From Geminicoccus sp035556675 (GTDB lineage: Bacteria; Pseudomonadota; Alphaproteobacteria; Geminicoccales; Geminicoccaceae): DNA of 45,654 nucleotides. This document shows, piece after piece, positions 41,863-45,654 of this stretch. The stretch's first letter is position 1. Each line of letters begins with the position of its first letter. The stretch lies in assembly GCF_035556675.1 (NCBI RefSeq), contig NZ_DATMFZ010000054.1, positions 1 through 45,654 on the forward strand, given 5' to 3'. The notes below the pieces were generated by a model. It ran no database searches. It was not told the origin of the DNA and worked only from the letters and a program-made list of their open reading frames with translations. The position numbers were made by a program, and so were the translations under genes.

Positions 41863-42771
41863 ATGCAGGTGAGGCTCGAGGGGATCTTCGCGGCGGCGGT
41901 GACCGCGGCCAGGACGGATGGCCAGGTGGACCGGGCGCGCACGCGGGCGCATGTGGAGCGCCTGCTGGCAGGCGGCTGCCACGGCGTGGCGCTGTTCGGC
42001 ACCACGGGCGAGGCGGCATCGTTCACGATCGCCGAGCGCAAGGCGATGCTGGAGGAACTGGTCGGGGCCGGCATCCCGGCGGAGCGGATCCTGCCGGGTG
42101 TCGGCCTGTGCGCGCGGGACGATACGCTGACGCTCGCCCGCCATGCCCTGGAGCTCGGCTGCCGGCACCTGCTGATGCTGCCGCCGTTCTTCTACAAGGG
42201 CGTGTCCGATGCGGGCGTGGCGGCGGCGTTCGCCGAGGTGATGGAGCGCCTGCCGGCCGAGGCCAGGGTGATCCTCTACCATTTCCCCAAGGTCTCGGCG
42301 GTCCCGATCACGCCCGAGGTGGTGACGTCCCTGCGGGAGCGGTTCGGCCCGATGGTAACCGGCATCAAGGACAGCTCGGCCGATCTGGAGCATACGCTGA
42401 GCCTGGTGCGCGCATTTCCGGACCTGGCCGTGTTCCCGGGTGCGGACCACCATCTGCTGACCGTGCTGCAGGCCGGTGGCGCCGGCTCGATCTCGGCTGC
42501 CGCCAACCTGAACGGTGCCGGCAGCCGGAAGGTGTTCGACCTGTTCAAGGCGGGCGATGCGGCCGCGGCCGAGGCGGCGCAGGTCCAGGTCACCGCGGTG
42601 CGCAAGGCGGTGGAAGGCGGCCCGCTGATCCCGTCGATCAAGGCATTGCTGGCGCTCCGGCTGGATGATCCGGAGTGGCGGCGGGTGCGCCCGCCGCTGG
42701 TCGAACTCGCCGATGATTCGGGGCTGGCGGAGGCGAAGGCGGCCCTGGCCAAGGTCGAAACAAAGGTATAA
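41863..42771 (+). CDS. DapA/NAL-family (dihydrodipicolinate synthase-like) lyase
   Basis: 302 residues from ATG 41863 with AGGAG close before. The class I aldolase barrel has GTTGEAASF, Tyr139 (ILYHFPK) and Schiff-base Lys169 (TGIKDSS). True DapA usually has YNxPGRT; here YHFPK replaces it, so another 2-keto-acid aldolase or dehydratase of this superfamily is more likely. Its stop codon overlaps the operator-like sequence at 42768. Whether it is tied to the downstream methyltransferase genes is unclear; the kup gene ends 95 bases upstream. Confidence 0.85.
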   Translation: MQVRLEGIFAAAVTAARTDGQVDRARTRAHVERLLAGGCHGVALFGTTGEAASFTIAERKAMLEELVGAGIPAERILPGVGLCARDDTLTLARHALELGCRHLLMLPPFFYKGVSDAGVAAAFAEVMERLPAEARVILYHFPKVSAVPITPEVVTSLRERFGPMVTGIKDSSADLEHTLSLVRAFPDLAVFPGADHHLLTVLQAGGAGSISAAANLNGAGSRKVFDLFKAGDAAAAEAAQVQVTAVRKAVEGGPLIPSIKALLALRLDDPEWRRVRPPLVELADDSGLAEAKAALAKVETKV

Positions 42772-42783
42772 AGATATTTTTAT
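42768..42783. promoter_or_regulatory. Near-palindromic operator ATAAAGATAT-type, possible SahR-like site
   Basis: The 16 bases ATAAAGATATTTTTAT match a perfect palindrome (ATAAAGATAT then CTTTAT) at 15 positions. It stands out sharply in GC-rich DNA and lies 116 bases upstream of the corrinoid-protein gene, overlapping the stop of the lyase gene. From memory, this sequence resembles the motif attributed to ArsR-family SahR-type regulators of the methionine/SAM cycle in Alphaproteobacteria. The downstream methyl-transfer genes fit such control. Confidence 0.5.
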
Positions 42784-42794
42784 GCGCTCGGGAC

Positions 42795-42843
42795 GGCGCT
42801 TCGTCGCGAACCGGTCAGGACCGGTCGTACCGCGAGAAGCGCC
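42795..42843 (+). ncRNA. Strongly folded leader element upstream of the corrinoid cluster
   Basis: A nested hairpin: outer stem GGCGCTTC (42795-42802) with GAAGCGCC (42836-42843); middle stem CGCG (42805-42808) with CGCG (42831-42834); inner stem ACCGG (42810-42814) with CCGGT (42821-42825) and loop TCAGGA. There is no T run after it, so it is not a standard terminator. I cannot match it to cobalamin, SAM, SAH or THF riboswitch consensus. It may be a regulatory leader of unknown type or only a stabilising fold. Confidence 0.4.
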
Positions 42844-42898
42844 CCCGGCCGTAGCTCCGCTATGGAAGCGATAAGTAGCAACGCCCTCACGGGACGGG

Positions 42899-43609
42899 AT
42901 GATGAGCGACGCCGGCGACGAACTGGACCTTCGCGAGCTCGATGACGACGAGCTGGTCAAGCAGATCCAGGACGATCTCTATGACGGGCTCAAGGAAGAG
43001 GTCGTCGAGGGCACCAACATCCTGCTGGAGCGGGGCTGGACGCCATATCGCGTGCTCACCGAGGCGCTGGTCGGCGGGATGACCGTCGTGGGCATCGACT
43101 TCCGCGACGGCATCCTGTTCGTGCCCGAGGTGCTGCTCGCCGCCAATGCCATGAAGGCCGGCATGGCGATCCTGCGCCCGCTGCTCGCCGAGACCGGGGC
43201 GCCGCCGGTCGGCAAGATGGTGGTCGCCACCGTCAAGGGCGACATCCATGACATCGGCAAGAACCTGGTCGGGATGATGATGGAGGGTGCCGGGTTCGAG
43301 GTGATCGACCTCGGCATCAATTGCGACGTCGACAAGTTCTTCGCGGCCCTGGACGAGCACAAGCCGGACATCCTCGGCATGTCCGCCCTGCTCACCACCA
43401 CCATGCCCTACATGAAGGTGGTGATCGACACGCTGATCGAGCGCGGCCGCCGCGACGACTACATCGTGCTGGTGGGCGGTGCTCCGCTCAACGAGGCCTT
43501 CGCCAAGGCGATCGGCGCCGACGCCTATTGCCGCGATGCCGCGGTGGCGGTCGAGACCGCCAAGGAGTTCATGGCGCGCAAGCACAACCAGCGCGGCCTG
43601 GTGAGCTGA
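42899..43609 (+). CDS. Corrinoid (B12)-binding methyltransferase protein, MtgC/MtbC-like
   Basis: 236 residues from ATG 42899 (a second ATG follows at 42902). An N-terminal helical cap (about 10-100) contains LVGGMTVVGIDFRDGILFVPEVLLAANAMKAGM. The Rossmann-like B12 domain has KGDIHDIGKNLVG with cobalt-ligand His117, then MSALLTTTM and VGGAPL. Such proteins carry a methyl group on cobalamin between two methyltransferases. The methyl-THF partner is at 44570. The substrate-side methyltransferase (MttB/MtgB type) is not in the window and may lie beyond its right edge. Confidence 0.93.
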   Translation: MMSDAGDELDLRELDDDELVKQIQDDLYDGLKEEVVEGTNILLERGWTPYRVLTEALVGGMTVVGIDFRDGILFVPEVLLAANAMKAGMAILRPLLAETGAPPVGKMVVATVKGDIHDIGKNLVGMMMEGAGFEVIDLGINCDVDKFFAALDEHKPDILGMSALLTTTMPYMKVVIDTLIERGRRDDYIVLVGGAPLNEAFAKAIGADAYCRDAAVAVETAKEFMARKHNQRGLVS

Positions 43610-43620
43610 CGGAACGCAGC

Positions 43621-44454
43621 GTGCCCCAGCCCGCGCCCACCCTGATCCTCGCCTGCGGGGCGCTCGCCCGCGAGATCCTGGCGCTGACCCGGGCAAACGG
43701 CCTGGCCCATGTGAAGCTGCAATGCCTGCCGGCACAGCTGCACAACCAGCCGCAGCTCATCCCGCAGGCGGTACGCGACGCGATCCGGCGCCACCGTCCG
43801 GACTACGCGCGGATCCTGGTCGCCTATGGCGACTGCGGCACCGGGGGCGAGCTGGACCGGGTGCTGGCCGAGGAAGGAGTCCGGCGGATCGAGGGCGCGC
43901 ACTGCTACGCCTTCTTCACGGGCTTCGACCGGTTCGAGCAGCTGGCGGAGGAGGAGGTCGGCACGTTCTGGCTGACCGACTTCCTGGCGCGCCAGTTCGA
44001 CACGCTGGTCTGGCAGGGCCTGGGGCTGGACCGGCATCCGGACCTCCTGCCCCTCTATTTCGGCAACTATCGCCGGATCGTCTATCTCGCCCAGACCGAC
44101 GACCCGGTCTGCCTGGAGCGGGCGCAGGCGGCGGCGGTGCGGCTGGGTCTGGAGTTCCGGCATGTCCCGGTGGGCTTCGGGGTGCTGGACGATTTCGTGA
44201 AGGCCGCCGCTGGCGGAGAGGATGATGGCAGATCGCATCGTGGTGTTCTGGCGGGACATCCCCGCCCAGGTGATCGTCAAGCAGGGCCGCAAGACCGCCA
44301 AGCGGGAGCTGCCGGCCCGTTTCTCGGAGGCGATCGACCGGGCGGCGATGCGGGCGAAGCTCACCGGTACCGACGCCTATCTGGAGCAGTGGCGCCGGGC
44401 CGCACCGGTCGCCTGCGGCGACGATCTGGAGGCGGAAGCGCAGCGCGCGCATGA
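43621..44454 (+). CDS. DUF1638 protein with long out-of-frame overlap into the next gene
   Basis: GTG 43621 opens a 277-residue frame. Residues 1-200 match DUF1638: LILACGALAREILAL, LQCLPAQLHNQP, VAYGDCGTGGELD, GAHCYAFFTG, LDRHPDLLPLYFGNYRRIVYLAQTDDP. The family is usually found beside corrinoid methyltransferase genes; its function is unknown, though conserved Cys and His residues suggest metal or cofactor binding. The natural end should be near 44220. Here no stop appears until 44454, and the last 77 residues are Arg/Gly-rich, typical of out-of-frame sequence. A missing base near 44200-44220 would place TGA (44223-44225) in frame. Confidence 0.75.
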   Translation: MPQPAPTLILACGALAREILALTRANGLAHVKLQCLPAQLHNQPQLIPQAVRDAIRRHRPDYARILVAYGDCGTGGELDRVLAEEGVRRIEGAHCYAFFTGFDRFEQLAEEEVGTFWLTDFLARQFDTLVWQGLGLDRHPDLLPLYFGNYRRIVYLAQTDDPVCLERAQAAAVRLGLEFRHVPVGFGVLDDFVKAAAGGEDDGRSHRGVLAGHPRPGDRQAGPQDRQAGAAGPFLGGDRPGGDAGEAHRYRRLSGAVAPGRTGRLRRRSGGGSAARA

Positions 44455-44533
44455 CGAGCTGGACGCCGCCTACCCGCAGGAGCGCGTCCGCGCGCTCGTG
44501 AACAATGGCGGCAACGAGCCCCCGCCGGCCTGA
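44225..44533 (+). CDS. 'Virulence factor' domain protein (PF13769 family)
   Basis: 102 residues from ATG 44225, with GGAG six bases before; ATG 44222 is also possible. The sequence DRIVVFWRDIPAQVIVKQGRKTAKRELPARFSEAIDRAAMRA matches this family almost throughout, followed by TDAYLEQWRR. The name comes from an old plant-pathogen screen and says little about function. The family keeps company with DUF1638 and corrinoid methyltransferases, so a role in that system is more likely. The first 230 bases overlap the upstream frame. Confidence 0.85.
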   Translation: MADRIVVFWRDIPAQVIVKQGRKTAKRELPARFSEAIDRAAMRAKLTGTDAYLEQWRRAAPVACGDDLEAEAQRAHDELDAAYPQERVRALVNNGGNEPPPA

Positions 44534-44569
44534 CCTGCCGCCCCTTCCCTTTTTGCATCGGACGTGAAG

Positions 44570-45532
44570 ATGACCACCCGCACCGTCGTGTCCTCCCGCA
44601 CCAAGACCGTCACGATCGGCTTCGACCAGCCGTTCTGCGTGATCGGCGAGCGGATCAACCCGACCGGACGCAAGAAGCTGGCGGCCGAGATGGCGGCCGG
44701 CGACTTCTCCACGGTGGAGCGCGACGCCCTGGCCCAGGTCGCGGCCGGCGCGCACATGCTGGACGTGAATGCCGGCATCCCGCTGGCCGACGAGCCGGCG
44801 ATCCTGGCCGAGACCATCAAGCTGGTGCAGTCGCTCACCGACGTGCCGCTCTCGATCGACAGCTCGATCGTGGCGGCGCTGGAGGCGGGCCTGGCGGTCT
44901 ACCAGGGCCGTCCCCTGCTGAATTCGGTGACCGGCGAGGAGGAGCGGCTGGAGGCGGTGCTGCCGCTGGTCAAGAAATACGACTGCGCGGTGGTCGCGAT
45001 CTCCAACGACGAGACCGGCATTTCCGAGGATCCGGACGTCCGCTTCGAGGTGGCGAAGAAGATCGTCCAGCACGCCGCCGACTACGGGATCAAGCCGCAC
45101 GACATTGTGGTCGATCCGCTGGTCATGCCGATCGGCGCCCTGGGCAATGCCGGCGTGGCCGCCTTCCGGCTGATCCGCCGGCTGCGCGAGGAATTGAAGG
45201 TCAACACGACCTGCGGCGCCTCCAATGTCAGCTTCGGCCTGCCGAACCGGCACGGGCTGAACGCCCACTTCCTGGCCATGGCGGCTGGTGCCGGCATGAC
45301 CTCGGCGATCATGAACCCGCTGCACGAGCCCGAGATGCACGCGATCATGGGTGCCGACGTGATGCTCGGCAACGACCCGCACTGCGCCAAGTGGCTGGCC
45401 AAGTTCCGTGAACCGGCGCCGGAAGGCGGCAATGGCGGCCGGGGCGAGCGCGGCGAGCGCCGTCGCCGCCGTAGCGCCGCCGCCGAAGCCCCCGCTGCCT
45501 CCGCCGACCCCAACGAGATCCTGCCATCGTGA
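44570..45532 (+). CDS. Methyltetrahydrofolate:corrinoid methyltransferase (MtgA/AcsE-like)
   Basis: 320 residues from ATG 44570; GTG 44564 would add two. The pterin-binding barrel shows CVIGERINPTGRKKL, HMLDVNAGIPLADE, PLSIDSS, LLNSVTGEEERL, AISNDETG and TTCGASNVSFGLPNR. This matches single-domain methyl-THF methyltransferases that move a methyl between THF and a corrinoid protein. The partner is at 42899. The last 40 residues (from about 281) are a disordered Gly/Arg/Ala-rich tail (RGERGERRRRRS), beyond the usual family end. The stop overlaps the next gene by GTGA. Confidence 0.92.
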   Translation: MTTRTVVSSRTKTVTIGFDQPFCVIGERINPTGRKKLAAEMAAGDFSTVERDALAQVAAGAHMLDVNAGIPLADEPAILAETIKLVQSLTDVPLSIDSSIVAALEAGLAVYQGRPLLNSVTGEEERLEAVLPLVKKYDCAVVAISNDETGISEDPDVRFEVAKKIVQHAADYGIKPHDIVVDPLVMPIGALGNAGVAAFRLIRRLREELKVNTTCGASNVSFGLPNRHGLNAHFLAMAAGAGMTSAIMNPLHEPEMHAIMGADVMLGNDPHCAKWLAKFREPAPEGGNGGRGERGERRRRRSAAAEAPAASADPNEILPS

Positions 45533-45654
45533 CCGACGCCCTCGTCGTCTTCACGCCGTCCGGCAAGCGCGGCCGCTTCCCGATCGGCACCAGGCTGCTC
45601 GAAGCCGCGCGCAAGCTGGGCGTCGACATCGATTCGGTCTGCGGCGGCCGGGCC
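45529..45654 (+). CDS. ASKHA/RACo-like corrinoid activation protein, N-terminus (partial)
   Basis: The first 42 residues from GTG 45529, coupled to the methyltransferase by GTGA; the rest is beyond the window. VVFTPSGKRGRFPIGTRLLEAARKLGVDIDSVCGGR is the beginning of a plant-type 2Fe-2S domain, with the first cluster Cys in SVCGG. This is the usual start of RACo-like proteins, which reduce inactive Co(II) corrinoid back to Co(I) with ATP. The ATPase part cannot be checked here, so a plain ferredoxin is a less likely alternative. Confidence 0.8.
   Translation, partial: MTDALVVFTPSGKRGRFPIGTRLLEAARKLGVDIDSVCGGRA

Noticed and set aside
41863..42771. Calling the lyase dapA (lysine synthesis)
   Set aside because: The YHFPK segment replaces the usual YNxPGRT of DapA, and no lysine genes are near.
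1..45654. Mobile elements, CRISPR arrays, tRNA or rRNA genes
   Set aside because: I saw no transposase or integrase motif, no regularly spaced repeats and no tRNA-like cloverleaf in the short gaps between genes.

Overview
The window is dense, very GC-rich bacterial DNA with strong codon-position GC bias. Its gene families and gene order point to an alphaproteobacterium, probably Rhodospirillales-like. Examples are the minus-strand run mltB-rlpA-dac-tmk-holB-metG-tatD-MBL, a Csu-type pilus locus, and a methyl-THF/corrinoid methyltransferase cluster. I cannot name the species. No gap between genes exceeds about 200 bases. I saw no tRNA, rRNA, CRISPR array, insertion sequence or phage gene, so this looks like ordinary chromosome with several accessory loci.

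Layout. (1) 1-488: the end of an SMP-30/gluconolactonase-like gene and an MliC-like lipoprotein. (2) 644-10084: a nine-gene plus-strand catabolic operon. It encodes a FadR/NanR-type regulator, an ABM monooxygenase, an HpcH/HpaI aldolase, a 2-hydroxyacid dehydrogenase, a Tat-exported solute-binding protein, an MFS permease, two ABC sugar permeases and a D-apionate-lactonase-like enzyme. A spaced GGTAT/ATACC inverted repeat lies in its promoter. It looks like an uptake and degradation system for a sugar acid or lactone. It has no ABC ATPase here and lacks the usual apionate genes. (3) 10074-13065: a small unknown gene, a SleB-type hydrolase, and a coupled cysteine synthase/mercaptopyruvate sulfurtransferase pair. 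(4) 13055-21701, minus strand: a cell-wall and housekeeping block. (5) 21790-26543, minus strand: a minimal Csu-type (SCPU) chaperone-usher pilus operon with a very small pilin-like last gene. Upstream is a sensorless hybrid histidine kinase (26651-28351), whose divergent promoter region carries a 20-bp palindrome. (6) 28437-32540: two unknown small genes, an M81 (MlrC-like) peptidase, spermidine synthase and a DUF4142 lipoprotein. (7) 32589-41767: biosynthetic and housekeeping genes ilvD, yihY/BrkB, fabI, aroC, moaA, nadK and kup, plus a tiny membrane protein. (8) 41863-42771: a DapA/NAL-family lyase. (9) 42899-45654 (runs off the end): a one-carbon cluster with corrinoid protein, DUF1638, PF13769 'virulence factor', methyl-THF:corrinoid methyltransferase and the start of a RACo-like reactivase.

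The most interesting parts are the two ends. The right-hand cluster is an aerobic-type corrinoid methyl-transfer system with two partners of unknown function. It is preceded by a near-palindromic ATAAAGATAT-type operator (like motifs I associate with SahR-type methionine-cycle regulators) and a strongly folded leader. Its DUF1638 frame overlaps the next gene by about 230 bases. The left operon pairs an ApnL-like lactonase with an unusual set of partners.
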